The notes: generated by a model from the sequence alone, not told the origin. DNA of 64,000 bases from Micromonospora sp. WMMA1947 (GCF_027497355.1 NZ_CP114909.1:1178001-1242000), one strand, 5' to 3'; counted from the stretch's first letter, positions 45,688 to 55,751 are shown. Numbers and translations are program-made.

Positions 45688-46932
45688 GTGACAGTCACCG
45701 ACCAGGCCGGCGGGCCCGCCTCCGACCGGGCCGGGTTGCGCGTGACGTACGGCGGCCGGGTGCACCCGGCCGAGGAGATCGCCCGGGGCGCGGCGTACGA
45801 GTTGTTCAGCGCCGACGAGGCACCCGGGTTCGAGTGGTGTCCCCGGCCCGGGGGCGGCTATCCGTGGCGCCGGTTCGTGCACGCGACCGAGGTGGACGCG
45901 GTGCACGGGGGCGCCGGGCCGGCCGACGACACGGACGCGCCGCTGCTGATGCCGGTGCACCGGGACCGGGGCTGGGCGTACGTACACCGGCTCAGCCAGC
46001 AGCCTGGTGCGGCGGCCGATCCGACGCTGGCCGCGGTACGGGCGTCGGCGGTGATCCGGCCCGGTACCCGGATGGTGAAGGTGCTCTCGGCCCGGCAGTT
46101 CGCCGGGTACGTGCGGGGCTGGCTGCCGCACGGCTTCTGCTACCGGGAGCACGACGTGGCGCACCTGCGGACACCGGCCGGGATGGCGGTGCTGCGGGGC
46201 GATTCCGAGGGCGGTGACGTGGCGTACGCGCTGCGCTGGCGGGCCGCCGACCCGGCCGACTACGACGTGCCGGTGGGCGCGGCGCACCGGGGGCTGATGG
46301 CGTTGCCGCCCCGGGACCGGCTCGGGCCGCCGGTGCTCGGTACCGGGTTCGTGCCGAGCAGCGCGCAGCTCGTGCCGGAGTTCGTCACCCGGGAGTTCGC
46401 CGACCTGCCGATGCCGGCGAACGCCACGCTGCTGGCCTACCCGGCCGAGGGGGTGGAGGTGGTGCTCTACACCTACCAGGCGGAGCAGCGGGGCTGGCTG
46501 CGCCTGGCGGGTCCGCAGTGGCGGCACCTGCTCGCCGCGGTGCCCGGGCTTTCCGCCGACCAGGAGTACGTGCCGACCGGCGACGCGCCGCGCTCCACCC
46601 GGCTCGTCGGCACGTACGCGGGTTCGGAGTACGAGGCGGTGGCCGACCAGCCGGGCGGGTTCCGGGTGCTGGCGATGACCCGGGCGGCCCGGTACCCGGT
46701 GGACGCGGCGGCCCGCCGGGTGCGCACGGCGGCGTGGCGCGGCGCGCCGTGCCTGGTGCTGCGGGAGGAGGGCGGCTGGTTGCGGTTGCGGCTGCGCCGC
46801 CCGGATCCGGACGCGGTGGCCGCGACGGGTGCGCAGTGTCTGGAACGTGGCGTGTACGAGGTCTGGGCGCCGGGCGCCGAGCTGACCGACGACCGCGTGG
46901 TGGACCTGCCGTATCCGGCCCGGCACGCATAG
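45688..46932 (+). CDS. Conserved hypothetical protein, 414 residues
   Basis: This soluble protein has no signal peptide or membrane segment and belongs to no family I recognise. It opens TVTDQAGGPASDRAGLRVTY. FEWCPRPGGGYPWRRFVHAT (about residues 48-67), MVKVLSARQFAGYVRGWLPH and VPSSAQLVPEFVTREFADLP are distinctive. The C-terminal 150 residues contain two similar stretches (LVGTYAGSEYEAVADQPGGF; GVYEVWAPGAELTDDRVVDL), as in small beta barrels. GTG 45688 is divergent from tatD. It is followed after 61 nt by a hydrolase gene. Confidence 0.75.
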   Translation: MTVTDQAGGPASDRAGLRVTYGGRVHPAEEIARGAAYELFSADEAPGFEWCPRPGGGYPWRRFVHATEVDAVHGGAGPADDTDAPLLMPVHRDRGWAYVHRLSQQPGAAADPTLAAVRASAVIRPGTRMVKVLSARQFAGYVRGWLPHGFCYREHDVAHLRTPAGMAVLRGDSEGGDVAYALRWRAADPADYDVPVGAAHRGLMALPPRDRLGPPVLGTGFVPSSAQLVPEFVTREFADLPMPANATLLAYPAEGVEVVLYTYQAEQRGWLRLAGPQWRHLLAAVPGLSADQEYVPTGDAPRSTRLVGTYAGSEYEAVADQPGGFRVLAMTRAARYPVDAAARRVRTAAWRGAPCLVLREEGGWLRLRLRRPDPDAVAATGAQCLERGVYEVWAPGAELTDDRVVDLPYPARHA

Positions 46933-46993
46933 ACGGGGGCACGTCGGGAAGGCGTGGGGCGTCCGAGAAACCCGCGCGAGGGGGAATCCCGAC

Positions 46994-47845
46994 ATGCCTT
47001 TCGTCACCGTCGGTACGGAGAACTCCGCACCCATCGACCTGTACTACGAGGATCACGGTTCCGGTCAGCCGATCGTGCTGATCCACGGTTTCCCGTTCAA
47101 CGGGGCGACCTGGGAGAAGATGAGCGGTCCGCTGCTGAACGCCGGATACCGGGTGATCACGTACGACCGGCGGGGGTTCGGCAACTCCGCCCAGCCGGCC
47201 ATGGGCTACGACTACGACACGTTCGCCGCCGACCTGGACGTGTTGATGACCGAGCTGGACCTGCGCAACGCGATCCTGGTCGGGCATTCCATGGGCACCG
47301 GTGAGGTGACCCGCTACCTGGGCGCGTACGGGTCGGACCGGGTGGACCGGGCCGTCATGATGGCCCCGTTGGCGCCGTACCTGCTGAAGGCGCCCGAGGA
47401 CCCGGAGGGCGTCGACAAGAGCATGTTCGAGGGGTTCCAGAAGGCGATCATCCAGGACCGGTTCGCCTACCTGACCCAGTTCTGCGACGCGTTCTTCAAC
47501 GCCAGCGAGAACCGGGGGAAGCTGGTCAGCGACGAGGCGTACCACGCGCACTGGCAGATCGGCGCGCAGGCGTCGGCCAAGGGCACCCACGACTCGGTGG
47601 ACGCCTGGCAGACCGACTTCCGCGGTGACCTGCCGAACATCGACGTGCCGGTGCTGATCATCCAGGGCGACAAGGACAACGTGCTGCCGTACCCGGTGAC
47701 GGGCCAGCGGCTGGTGAACATGCTGCCCGACGCCAAGCTGGTCACGCTGAAGGGTGCGCCGCACGGCACGCCGTGGACCCATCCCACCGAGGTCAACAAG
47801 GCCATCATGGAGTTCATCGGCAAGCCGAGCATGGCGACCGCCTGA
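46994..47845 (+). CDS. Alpha/beta hydrolase, chloroperoxidase-like
   Basis: The 283-residue protein resembles cofactor-free haloperoxidases and esterases. The oxyanion segment IVLIHGFPFNGATWEKM, nucleophile elbow VGHSMGTGEV (Ser near residue 96), acid in GDKDNVLP and His in APHGTPWTHP form a full catalytic set. DRRGFGNSAQP is typical of this group. ATG 46994 follows GAGGGGGA. Natural substrate unknown; bromide-dependent activity in relatives is incidental to hydrolysis. Confidence 0.9.
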   Translation: MPFVTVGTENSAPIDLYYEDHGSGQPIVLIHGFPFNGATWEKMSGPLLNAGYRVITYDRRGFGNSAQPAMGYDYDTFAADLDVLMTELDLRNAILVGHSMGTGEVTRYLGAYGSDRVDRAVMMAPLAPYLLKAPEDPEGVDKSMFEGFQKAIIQDRFAYLTQFCDAFFNASENRGKLVSDEAYHAHWQIGAQASAKGTHDSVDAWQTDFRGDLPNIDVPVLIIQGDKDNVLPYPVTGQRLVNMLPDAKLVTLKGAPHGTPWTHPTEVNKAIMEFIGKPSMATA

Positions 47846-47857
47846 CCCGGCGGACGA

Positions 47858-47889
47858 CCGCGGCCCCGGGGAGATCCCCGGGGCCGCGG
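47858..47889. terminator. Bidirectional terminator between hydrolase and metG
   Basis: A perfect 14-bp stem, CCGCGGCCCCGGGG (47858-47871) with CCCCGGGGCCGCGG (47876-47889), and an AGAT loop, between convergent genes. Confidence 0.8.
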
Positions 47890-47902
47890 TTCGCGCGCGT
47901 GT

Positions 47903-49705
47903 TCAGCCGGCCAGGCGGGCCAGCTCCTCCTCGACGATGGACGGGTCGAGCTTGCGGAACACCGGCTTCGGCGCCGCGAGCGGCCGGCCCACTTCCAGGG
48001 GTACGGACTCCCAGCGCGCGCCGACCGTGTAGTCACCGGTCAGCACCGGGTACGACGGTCCGCCGTCGAGGTCGTCGACCTCCTCGATCACCGGCATCGG
48101 GGCGTGCGTGCCGGTGCCGCCGAGCAGCTCGTGGATCTTCTGGGCGGAGTGCGGCAGGAACGGGGTGAGCAGCGTGTTGGCGTCGCTGACCACCTGGAGC
48201 GCGACGTGCAGGATGGTGCCCATCCGGGGCTTGTCGTCCTCGCCCTTGAGCTTCCAGGGCGCCTGCTCGGAGAGGTACTTGTTGGCTTCGGCGACGACCT
48301 TCATGGCTTCGCCGATGGCCTGCTTCTGCCGGTGCCGGGCGATCAGGTCGCCGACGGTGGCGAAGCCGGCCTTCGCGGTGTCCAGCAGGGCCTGGTCGGC
48401 CTCGGTGAGCCCGGCCGGGTCGACCGGCGGGATCGCGCCGAAGTTCTTCGCCGCCATCGACACCGACCGGTTGACCAGGTTGCCCCAGCCGGCGACCAGC
48501 TCGTCGTTGTTGCGGCGCAGGAACTCGGCCCAGGTGAAGTCGGTGTCGTTGCTCTCCGGGCCGGCCACCGCGATGAAGTAGCGCAGCGCGTCGGCGTCGT
48601 AGCGCTCCAGGAAGTCCCGGACGTAGATGACCACCTTGCGGGAGGACGAGAACTTCCGGCCCTCCATGGTCAGGTACTCGCTGGACACGACCTCGGTGGG
48701 CAGGTTGAGCCGGCCCAGCTCGCCCGGCTCGCCGTCGCGGGCGCCCTCGCCGGAGTAGCCGCCGAGCAGCGCCGGCCAGATCACCGAGTGGAAGACGATG
48801 TTGTCCTTGCCCATGAAGTAGTAGGAGCGGGCATCCTTCCCCTCCCCGTCGGCGGACCACCACTTGCGCCAGGCCTCCGGGGCGCCGGTGCGCCGGGCCC
48901 ACTCGATGGAGGCCGACAGGTAGCCGATGACCGCGTCGAACCAGACGTAGATCCGCTTGTCCGGGCGGTCGCGCCAGTCGTCGAGCGGGATCGGCACGCC
49001 CCACTCCAGGTCGCGGGTGATGGCCCGGGGCTGGAGGTCGTCGAGCAGGTTGCGGGAGAACCGCAGTACGTTCGGGCGCCAGCCCTCGCGGTTGTCCAGC
49101 CACTGCCGCAGCGCGTCGGCCAGGGCGGGCAGGTCGAGGAAGAAGTGCTCGGTCTCGACGAACTCCGGCGTCTCCCCGTTGATCTTCGACTTGGGGTCGA
49201 TCAGGTCGATCGGGTCGAGCTGGTTGCCGCAGTTGTCGCACTGGTCGCCGCGCGCGCTGTCGTAGCCGCAGATCGGGCAGGTGCCCTCGATGTAGCGGTC
49301 GGGCAGCGTCCGGCCGGTGGACGGGGAGATCGCCCCGGTGGTGACCTTCGGGACGATGTAGCCGTTGCGGTAGAGACCCGTGAACAGCTCCTGCACGACC
49401 GCGTAGTGGTTGCGCGTGGTGGTGCGGGTGAACAGGTCGTACGACAGGCCCAGCGCCCGCAGGTCCTCGGCGATCACCCGGTTGTAGCGGTCGGCCAGCT
49501 CGCGTGGGGTGACGCCCTCGGCGTCGGCCTGCACCTGGATCGGGGTGCCGTGTTCGTCGGTGCCGGACACCATGAGCACGTCGTGACCGGCCATCCGCAT
49601 GTACCGGGCGAAGACGTCGGAGGGAACGCCGAATCCGGATACGTGGCCGATGTGGCGCGGGCCGTTGGCGTAGGGCCAGGCGACCGCGGCGAGAACGTGA
49701 CTCAT
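47903..49705 (-). CDS. metG: Methionyl-tRNA synthetase
   Basis: The 600-residue class I synthetase charges tRNA-Met. The HIGH motif is at residues 18-21 ([10 protein letters not shown]). A zinc knuckle shows CPIC...CDNC (about 143-163), and the KMSKS loop appears as [10 protein letters not shown], a normal variant in this group. The anticodon-binding domain is complete and there is no C-terminal dimerisation domain. ATG 49705 is the family N-terminus ([14 protein letters not shown]); the frame stays open far upstream through unrelated DNA, which is rejected. Confidence 0.96.
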   Translation of the reverse strand: MSHVLAAVAWPYANGPRHIGHVSGFGVPSDVFARYMRMAGHDVLMVSGTDEHGTPIQVQADAEGVTPRELADRYNRVIAEDLRALGLSYDLFTRTTTRNHYAVVQELFTGLYRNGYIVPKVTTGAISPSTGRTLPDRYIEGTCPICGYDSARGDQCDNCGNQLDPIDLIDPKSKINGETPEFVETEHFFLDLPALADALRQWLDNREGWRPNVLRFSRNLLDDLQPRAITRDLEWGVPIPLDDWRDRPDKRIYVWFDAVIGYLSASIEWARRTGAPEAWRKWWSADGEGKDARSYYFMGKDNIVFHSVIWPALLGGYSGEGARDGEPGELGRLNLPTEVVSSEYLTMEGRKFSSSRKVVIYVRDFLERYDADALRYFIAVAGPESNDTDFTWAEFLRRNNDELVAGWGNLVNRSVSMAAKNFGAIPPVDPAGLTEADQALLDTAKAGFATVGDLIARHRQKQAIGEAMKVVAEANKYLSEQAPWKLKGEDDKPRMGTILHVALQVVSDANTLLTPFLPHSAQKIHELLGGTGTHAPMPVIEEVDDLDGGPSYPVLTGDYTVGARWESVPLEVGRPLAAPKPVFRKLDPSIVEEELARLAG

Positions 49706-49832
49706 GAGCAGCAAGCCTAGTGATTGCCGTGGGTGCGCCGCGAACCAATGGGCGGCAGGCTCCGACCGTACGTCCGATTTGTCGCCGACACGCGGCGTGA
49801 GCTTCACCGCAAGCCGGGCGTATCGGTGTGAA

Positions 49833-50660
49833 ATGAACATCGTGACCAACAGACCAGCGGCGCCGGAGCCGTCGGCGGCGACCACCCGGCGGGCGCGGCC
49901 CGCTCCGGCGGGCGCGCCCGTCGCGCCGCAGCCACGGCTCGACCCGGCGGATCCGCCGGTCGAGGTGGAGCCGACCACCGGGGCGCCGGTGGACGCGGTG
50001 CCGAGCCGGGTGCCGGTACGCCAGCCGCGCTGGCAGCGCGCGGCCGCGCCGTCCGGCGGCTGGGCGCCGATCGAGGAGGTGCACTGGGACGGCACCCCGC
50101 TGCGCGACGAGCCGCGTCCGGGTCCCGACCGGCTCCCGGCGCGGCGGGAACGCGCCCGCCCGGTCGCGCCGCCGAGCCCGCCCGCCGGCCTGGCCGTGCT
50201 ACTGACGCTGAGCCTGCTCGCCGCGTTCTTCGCCTGGGTGAGCGCGGGCCCCTTCTGGCTGGCGGCCGGGCACTCGACAGGCGGCACCGTGATGATCACC
50301 GAATGCGCGGGGAGCGGGCTCACCCAGCGCTGCCGGGGCATCTTCTCGGCCGACGGCGACCGGTTCCAGGCCCACGGGGTACGGGTCAGCGGCGTACCGG
50401 CCGCTCGCACCGACACCGGCAGTTCCCTGCGGGCGCGGATGACCGGGCCGGACGGGTCGACCGCGTACGCGGACACCGGCGTCGGACGGCACCTGCGCTG
50501 GCTGCTGGGGCTGGCCCTGGTGGCCGGTTGCGCCGCCGGGATCGCCCGGTGGACCGGCGCGACCCGGCTCGCGGACGAACGGCAGCGGCGCTGGGCGGTC
50601 GGCCTGGCGCTCGCCGGACCGGCGTTGATCACCGTCGGTTTCCTGGCGGCCGCCTGGTGA
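49833..50660 (+). CDS. Hypothetical membrane protein with proline-rich N-terminus
   Basis: Of 275 residues, the first about 110 are hydrophilic and rich in Pro, Ala and Arg. Three membrane segments follow: [40 protein letters not shown] and [21 protein letters not shown] small extracytoplasmic domain between the first two ([20 protein letters not shown]) has a Cys pair. No known family. It is divergent from metG; ATG 49833 is preferred over the frame opening at 49704, which starts inside metG. Confidence 0.75.
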   Translation: MNIVTNRPAAPEPSAATTRRARPAPAGAPVAPQPRLDPADPPVEVEPTTGAPVDAVPSRVPVRQPRWQRAAAPSGGWAPIEEVHWDGTPLRDEPRPGPDRLPARRERARPVAPPSPPAGLAVLLTLSLLAAFFAWVSAGPFWLAAGHSTGGTVMITECAGSGLTQRCRGIFSADGDRFQAHGVRVSGVPAARTDTGSSLRARMTGPDGSTAYADTGVGRHLRWLLGLALVAGCAAGIARWTGATRLADERQRRWAVGLALAGPALITVGFLAAAW

Positions 50661-50668
50661 GGCGGGGT

Positions 50669-50720
50669 GTTAAAAGGGGGCCCTTCCTCTACCGCAGGCG
50701 TTAAGAAGGGGCCCTTCCTT
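50669..50720. repeat. GGAAGGGCCCCTT repeat, locus 3 (two units)
   Basis: In reverse orientation, unit 1 (50697-50718) and spacer TGCGGTAGA are identical to locus 1, for 42 nt in all. The second unit (50669-50687) differs near its end (CCCCCTTTTAAC). It fills the gap between convergent genes for the membrane protein and rsmI and ends at the rsmI stop. Confidence 0.85.
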
Positions 50721-51560
50721 TCAGCTGTGCACGACGGCGTACACCTCGCGCCGCCGCAGCCCGTACGCGGTGGCGACCTCGGTGATCGCGTCGCGGCGGG
50801 ACAGGCCGCCCGCCTCGCGCTCGGCCACCGCGGCGCGCAGCGTCTCGTCGTCCGGCCGGACCGCGGGCGTGGCCGGTGCGCCCGCCACGACGAGCGTGAT
50901 CTCGCCCCGGGGATCCCCCTCGGCGGCCCACTCGGCCAGCTCACCCAGCGGCCGGCGGACGACCTCCTCGTAGGTCTTCGTCAGCTCGCGGCAGAGCGCG
51001 GCGGGCCGGTCCGGACCGAACGTCTCGGCCAGGTCGGCGAGCGCACCGGCGATGCGGTGCGGCGCCTCGAAGAACACGAGCGTGCGCTCCTCGGCGGCGA
51101 GCGCGCGCAGCCGGGAACGGCGGGCCCCGGGGGTACGCGGCAGGAAGCCCTCGAAGCAGAACCTGTCGCAGGGGAGCCCGGACAGCGCCAGCGCGGTGGT
51201 GACGGCGCTCGGCCCGGGCGCGGCGGTGACCGGCACACCGGCGTCCAGCGCGGCCCGCACCAGCCGGTATCCGGGGTCGGAGACGCTCGGCATGCCGCCG
51301 TCGGTGACCAGCGCGACCGTGTAGCCGGCGGCGAGCACCTCGGCCAGTTCGGGGGTACGCCGCTCCTCGTTGCCCTCGAAGTACGAGACGATCCGGCCCG
51401 GCACCGTCACGTCCAGGTCGCGGGCCAGCCGGGTGAGCCGCCGGGTGTCCTCGGCGGCGACCACGTCGGCGGCGGCCAGCACCTCGCGGAACCGGGCGGA
51501 CGCGTCGGCCGGATTACCGAGCGGCGCACCGAGCAGCACGAGTCGCCCGACCTCGGACAT
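50721..51560 (-). CDS. rsmI: 16S rRNA (cytidine-1402-2'-O)-methyltransferase
   Basis: The 279-residue tetrapyrrole-methylase-fold enzyme methylates the ribose of C1402 in 16S r[23 protein letters not shown] (about residues 7-26), [37 protein letters not shown] and [17 protein letters not shown] are signature stretches. ATG 51560 is used although GTG 51569 is also in frame. It is divergent from the mannosyltransferase gene, a conserved pairing in actinobacteria. Its stop abuts the GGAAGGGCCCCTT repeat. Confidence 0.94.
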   Translation of the reverse strand: MSEVGRLVLLGAPLGNPADASARFREVLAAADVVAAEDTRRLTRLARDLDVTVPGRIVSYFEGNEERRTPELAEVLAAGYTVALVTDGGMPSVSDPGYRLVRAALDAGVPVTAAPGPSAVTTALALSGLPCDRFCFEGFLPRTPGARRSRLRALAAEERTLVFFEAPHRIAGALADLAETFGPDRPAALCRELTKTYEEVVRRPLGELAEWAAEGDPRGEITLVVAGAPATPAVRPDDETLRAAVAEREAGGLSRRDAITEVATAYGLRRREVYAVVHS

Positions 51561-51652
51561 TTCCCCCACGGCGTGTGCTCCTTCATCGAAGGTCGTACCA
51601 ATTTCGGAGACGACAGACGCCACCGGGCACCCTCGCAGCCTACGATCGCCGG

Positions 51653-53323
51653 GTGACGAGTGCGTCGACAGCACAGAGCGCGAACCCGGACCCTTCCACC
51701 ACCGACCGGGGCGACGGCGCCGGGCGCGGGCTTCCCGCCGCCGTACGGCGCCGGCTCGCCACCGTCGACGACCGCATCGGCAGAGGTCAGGCGTGGCTGG
51801 CGACCGCGGTGGTGGTGGCCGTCGCGGCGATCCTGCGCTTCGTGGGGCTCGGTTTCCCGCCCGGGAAGATCTTCGATGAGACCTACTACGCCAAGGACGC
51901 GTACGGGCTGATCGACCGCGGCTTCGAGTGGAACTACAAGGACAACGGCCCGTCGTACGTGGTGCATCCACCGCTGGGCAAGTGGATGATCGGCATCGGC
52001 GAGTGGGCCTTCGGCTACCAGGACGCCGACAGCGGCGTCTCGGTGCCGGGCCACCTGATCACCACCTCACCGGAGTTCGGCTGGCGCTTCGGCGCGGCGG
52101 TGGCCGGCACCCTGTCGGTGCTGCTGCTGGTCCGCATCGGGCGGCGGATGTTCCGCTCCACGGTGCTCGGCTGCGCGGCCGGTCTGCTGCTCGCACTCGA
52201 CGGCTACCACCTGGTGCTGTCCCGCACGGCCATCCTCGACATCTTCCTGCTGCTGTTCGTGCTCGCCGCGTTCGGCGCGCTGGTGCTCGACCGGGACGCC
52301 CGGCGGCGGCGCTGGGCACGGGCGCTGGAGGCCGGGCTCGACCCGACACAGCCGGGCCGGGCCGGACGGCCGTCGTCGGGCTGGCGGGACTGGCCGTGGT
52401 GGCGGCTGGCGGCCGGTGTGCTGCTCGGCTGCGCCTGCTCGGTGAAGTGGAGCGCGGTCTACTTCGTACCGGCGTTCGCGTTGCTGGTGCTGCTCTGGGA
52501 GGTCGGTGTCCGCCGCTCGTCCGGGGTACGCCGGCCGTGGCGCGACGCCGTGCTCGACGAGCTGCCGTGGCTGCTCGCCGCCGGCGTGCTGATGCTGGTG
52601 ACCTACGTGGCGACCTGGTCGGGCTGGCTGCTCGGCCAGGACGGCTACTACCGCCTGGCGGAGCGCTACCCGAACAACCCGGAGCTGAGCGACACCCCGT
52701 TCGTCGGGGCGCTGATCAACCTGTGGGAGTACCACAAGGCCGCGTACGGCTTCCACACCCAGCTCGACGACCCGCACAAGTACCAGTCCTGGCCGTGGCA
52801 GTGGCTGCTGCTCGGCCGCCCGGTGGCGTTCCACTGGTCCGGGGACGGCAGTTGCGGCGCGCCGAGCTGTGCCTCGGAGGTGCTGCTGCTGGGTACGCCG
52901 CTGCTGTGGTGGTCGTTCCTGCCGGCGATCGCCGCGACCGCCTGGCTCGGCCTGGCCCGGCGCGACTGGCGGGCGGGCGCGATCCTGCTCAGCGTCGCGG
53001 CCGGCCTGCTGCCGTGGTTCTGGTTCGCCCTCGACGGCCGGACGATGTTCTCCTTCTACGCCGCCCCGGCGGTGCCGTTCCTGGTGCTCGCGGTGGTCTA
53101 CGTGCTCGGCGCGATCGCCACCCCGGCGCCGGTGACGAACCCGGCCGCGCCACCGGACCCGCAACAGGTCCACGACCGGCGGTTGGTGGGCGGGATCATC
53201 GCGGGCGCATACGTGTTGCTCGTGGCGCTCTGTTTCGCCTACTTCTACCCGATCTTCGTGGGCCGGGTGCTGCCGTACGCGGACTGGTCGGCCCGGATGT
53301 GGCTGGACGGCCGCTGGATCTGA
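51653..53323 (+). CDS. pmt: Polyprenyl-phosphate-mannose protein mannosyltransferase (GT39)
   Basis: The 556-residue membrane glycosyltransferase has about ten or eleven membrane segments. The first extracytoplasmic loop has FDETYYAKDAYGLIDRGFEW, with the catalytic D-E pair of GT39. HPPLGKWMIGIGEWAFGYQD is also conserved. It transfers mannose from polyprenyl phosphate to secreted proteins. GTG 51653 begins a hydrophilic leader of about 45 residues. It is divergent from rsmI; the spacing of 92 nt holds both promoters. Confidence 0.92.
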   Translation: MTSASTAQSANPDPSTTDRGDGAGRGLPAAVRRRLATVDDRIGRGQAWLATAVVVAVAAILRFVGLGFPPGKIFDETYYAKDAYGLIDRGFEWNYKDNGPSYVVHPPLGKWMIGIGEWAFGYQDADSGVSVPGHLITTSPEFGWRFGAAVAGTLSVLLLVRIGRRMFRSTVLGCAAGLLLALDGYHLVLSRTAILDIFLLLFVLAAFGALVLDRDARRRRWARALEAGLDPTQPGRAGRPSSGWRDWPWWRLAAGVLLGCACSVKWSAVYFVPAFALLVLLWEVGVRRSSGVRRPWRDAVLDELPWLLAAGVLMLVTYVATWSGWLLGQDGYYRLAERYPNNPELSDTPFVGALINLWEYHKAAYGFHTQLDDPHKYQSWPWQWLLLGRPVAFHWSGDGSCGAPSCASEVLLLGTPLLWWSFLPAIAATAWLGLARRDWRAGAILLSVAAGLLPWFWFALDGRTMFSFYAAPAVPFLVLAVVYVLGAIATPAPVTNPAAPPDPQQVHDRRLVGGIIAGAYVLLVALCFAYFYPIFVGRVLPYADWSARMWLDGRWI

Positions 53324-53363
53324 GGCGGGGCGCCGGGCACTGCACGGCGCCGGGCACATAGAA

Positions 53364-53411
53364 GCGCGCCCCGATCGCCTGCCACGGGGGAAGCGGGCGA
53401 TTGGGGCGCGC
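53364..53411. terminator. Terminator after the mannosyltransferase gene
   Basis: GCGCGCCCCGATCGCC (53364-53379) pairs with GGCGATTGGGGCGCGC (53396-53411) with one G/T wobble and a 16-nt loop. It begins 40 nt past the stop. The rest of the 304-nt gap (53324-53627) shows only a probable promoter region for the next gene. Confidence 0.72.
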
Positions 53412-53627
53412 AAGACAGAGCTTAACCACACTCCGGCAACCGCACAACGGGTGCGGGCCGGTCAGATTTCCGACGAGTACCCCACCGGCCGAAAGGTTTA
53501 CATGGTGCAGCTAACGGTGGGTGGCCGAGCGCGGCCGTGACGGCCCCGGCGGACGCCGGAAACCGGGCTTCGGCGGGCACCCCGACCCGGATGATCTTCC
53601 AAAGTGGATCTCACTACACTTCGCCCG

Positions 53628-54914
53628 GTGATCAACAAGAGACGATCGACGGCTGTCCTCATCGGACTGCTGGCGGCGGCCGCGCTGATCGGGCCGAGCC
53701 CCGCCGGGGCCGACGACGAGACCACCGAGCCCGTCGCCGAACCACCGAAGGTCGAGCTGGTCCTCGACGTCAGCGGATCGATGCGGGCCCGCGACATCGA
53801 CGGGCGCAGCCGGATCTCCGTCGCGCAGCAGGCGTTCAACGAGGTGGTCGACGCCCTGCCGGACGAGACACAGCTCGGCATCCGGGTGCTCGGCGCCACC
53901 TACCGGGGCAAGGACAAGAAGCAGGGCTGCCTGGACACCCAGCAGATCGTGCCGGTCGGCCCGGTGGACCGCACCCAGGCCAAGGCCGCCGTCGCCGGGC
54001 TGCGCCCGACCGGCTTCACCCCGGTCGGGCTGGCGCTGCGCTCCGCCGCGCAGGATCTCGGCACCGGCAGCACCACCCGGCGGATCGTGCTGATCACCGA
54101 TGGTGAGGACACCTGCGCCCCGCCCGACCCGTGCGAGGTGGCTCGCGAGCTGGCCGCCCAGGGCACCCGCCTGGTGGTCGACACGCTCGGCTTGGCGCCG
54201 GACGAGAAGGTACGCAAGCAGCTGCTCTGCATCGCCGGCGCGACCGGAGGCACCTACACCGCCGCGCAGAGCGCCGACGAGCTGACCGGCCGGATCAAGC
54301 AGCTGGTCGACCGCGCCCGGGACACGTACACCGCCACCCCGGCGGTGGTCGGCGGCGGCGCGGCGTGCGAGGGCGCCCCGCTGCTCGCCCCCGGCGTCTA
54401 CAGCGACCGGGAGGCGTTTTCCGAGCACCGCTGGTACCGGGTGCCGGTGCGTGCCGGGCAGGAGCTGCGCGCCTCGGTCAGCGTCGCGCTGGACCGGCCG
54501 GTCAACCCGGACTACGGCGTGCTGCTGCGCGCCACCGCGCCGGACGGGCGGGAACTCGTCCGGGGCGTCGACGCCGGCAGCGGGCGTACCGACGTGGTCT
54601 CCGCCGGGCTGCGCTGGTCGGCCGCCGACGAGGACGAGGACGGCCCGAGCCCCGAGCCGAGCGCCGGCGCGGAGCAGACGACCGTCTGCCTGGTGGTCAG
54701 CAACTCGTTCGCGGCCAAGCCCGGCACCCGGGCCCGGCCCGGCATGCCGGTCGAGCTGACGGTGGACGTGGTTCCCGCCTCCCCCGCGCCGGACGGGCCG
54801 GACCTCGGCCGCGGCTGGGTGCTGCTGCTTCTGCTCACGCTGGCCGGACTGCTCACCGGGCTGGTCGCCGGGCTGCTCACCCGCTGGTGGGTGCACACGT
54901 GGAGGGTGAACTGA
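53628..54914 (+). CDS. Secreted, membrane-anchored von Willebrand factor A protein
   Basis: The protein has about 428 residues. A signal peptide (STAVLIGLLAAAALIGPSPA) is followed by a VWA domain with an intact metal site: DVSGSM (D-x-S-x-S), a Thr in PTGFTPVGLAL, and ITDGED. The second half is a beta-sandwich domain (EHRWYRVPVRAGQELRASVS). A single C-terminal membrane helix (GWVLLLLLTLAGLLTGLVAG) anchors it outside the cell. GTG 53628 is used; a GTG at 53604 is in frame. It is 2 nt from a second secreted gene. Ligand unknown. Confidence 0.88.
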   Translation: MINKRRSTAVLIGLLAAAALIGPSPAGADDETTEPVAEPPKVELVLDVSGSMRARDIDGRSRISVAQQAFNEVVDALPDETQLGIRVLGATYRGKDKKQGCLDTQQIVPVGPVDRTQAKAAVAGLRPTGFTPVGLALRSAAQDLGTGSTTRRIVLITDGEDTCAPPDPCEVARELAAQGTRLVVDTLGLAPDEKVRKQLLCIAGATGGTYTAAQSADELTGRIKQLVDRARDTYTATPAVVGGGAACEGAPLLAPGVYSDREAFSEHRWYRVPVRAGQELRASVSVALDRPVNPDYGVLLRATAPDGRELVRGVDAGSGRTDVVSAGLRWSAADEDEDGPSPEPSAGAEQTTVCLVVSNSFAAKPGTRARPGMPVELTVDVVPASPAPDGPDLGRGWVLLLLLTLAGLLTGLVAGLLTRWWVHTWRVN

Positions 54915-54916
54915 GC

Positions 54917-55690
54917 ATGCGTACGCTGATCCGCGCCGCGGCGGCCACGACCGTCGCGGGACTCGCCCTCACCCCGGCGGCGGCCCTGGCCGCGCCCACC
55001 CCGTCGCCGGGCGCGACCCCGGTGACCAAGGCCGGCACCTCGTTCCTCACCGCCACGACCGTCACCGCCGGCCAGCCGGTGCAGGTGGGCGCGTCGACGG
55101 GTGACCACCTGTACTGGTCGTTCCGCGCCGACGCCGGGCAGGTGCACGAGATCACCGCCACCGTCACCTTCCCGAAGGCACGCGGCGGCGCGTCCACCTG
55201 GACCGTCGACGTCTTCGACGGGTTGCGCCGCCGGCAGGCGTGCACGGCGGGCGCGCAGACCCCCACCGCGGACGCCACCGCGACGAGCGTCGCGCTCGGC
55301 TGCACGCTGCGCCGGGTACGGCCGTGGGCCGAGCCCTGGTCGGGTGACCCGCTGCCCGGCACCTACTACGTCCGGCTCTCCGTCACCGACCTGCCCGAGC
55401 CCGACCTGGGTCAGCCGATCGAGGTGGAGATGCTCGTCGGCGCGACCGACGAGGGCGGAGCGTCCGGCGACGACGGCGAACTGGCCGCGCCGCTGGTGCC
55501 GAACACCAGGGCCGGCACCGTGCTCGGCGCGGAGCCGACGCCCGAGCCGGTGGCCGACGAGGAGATCGACCTGACCGGATGGCTCCCCGAGGCCGGATCG
55601 CGCTGGGTGTGGACAAGCGTGGGCGGCGTGCTCGCCGCCGTGGCCGGCGTGGTCGGCTTCGCGCTCACCCGGCGGCCCCGCCGCCCCTGA
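54917..55690 (+). CDS. Secreted, membrane-anchored partner of the VWA protein
   Basis: The 257-residue protein has a signal peptide (ending ALAAPTPSP), a beta-rich domain (QPVQVGASTGDHLYWSFRAD, GQVHEITATVTFPKARGGAS) resembling the second half of the VWA protein, an acidic stalk and a C-terminal membrane helix (VWTSVGGVLAAVAGVVGFAL) with a basic end. Two Cys pairs (QACTAG, LGCTLR) may form a disulfide. It starts 2 nt after the VWA stop, so the products probably act together. No function assigned. Confidence 0.82.
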   Translation: MRTLIRAAAATTVAGLALTPAAALAAPTPSPGATPVTKAGTSFLTATTVTAGQPVQVGASTGDHLYWSFRADAGQVHEITATVTFPKARGGASTWTVDVFDGLRRRQACTAGAQTPTADATATSVALGCTLRRVRPWAEPWSGDPLPGTYYVRLSVTDLPEPDLGQPIEVEMLVGATDEGGASGDDGELAAPLVPNTRAGTVLGAEPTPEPVADEEIDLTGWLPEAGSRWVWTSVGGVLAAVAGVVGFALTRRPRRP

Positions 55691-55714
55691 GAACCGCCGC
55701 CCCTGAGACCGCAG

Positions 55715-55751
55715 CCGGTGGCCGCCGCGAACCCGACGCGGCGGCCACCGG
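55715..55751. terminator. Bidirectional terminator after the VWA pair
   Basis: A perfect 15-bp stem, CCGGTGGCCGCCGCG (55715-55729) with CGCGGCGGCCACCGG (55737-55751), with a 7-nt loop, between convergent genes. Confidence 0.8.

Noticed and set aside
44701..47034. A 777-residue reading of tatD
   Set aside because: The upstream part is antisense to two plus-strand genes. The TatD fold starts after ATG 45594.
49706..49832. SAM or T-box riboswitch before metG
   Set aside because: The 127-nt gap shows no convincing leader stems or T-box sequence, and the metG start is close to the divergent promoter.
47903..50944. A 1013-residue reading of metG
   Set aside because: The extra 400 residues upstream are antisense to the membrane protein gene. 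MetRS homology begins exactly at ATG 49705.
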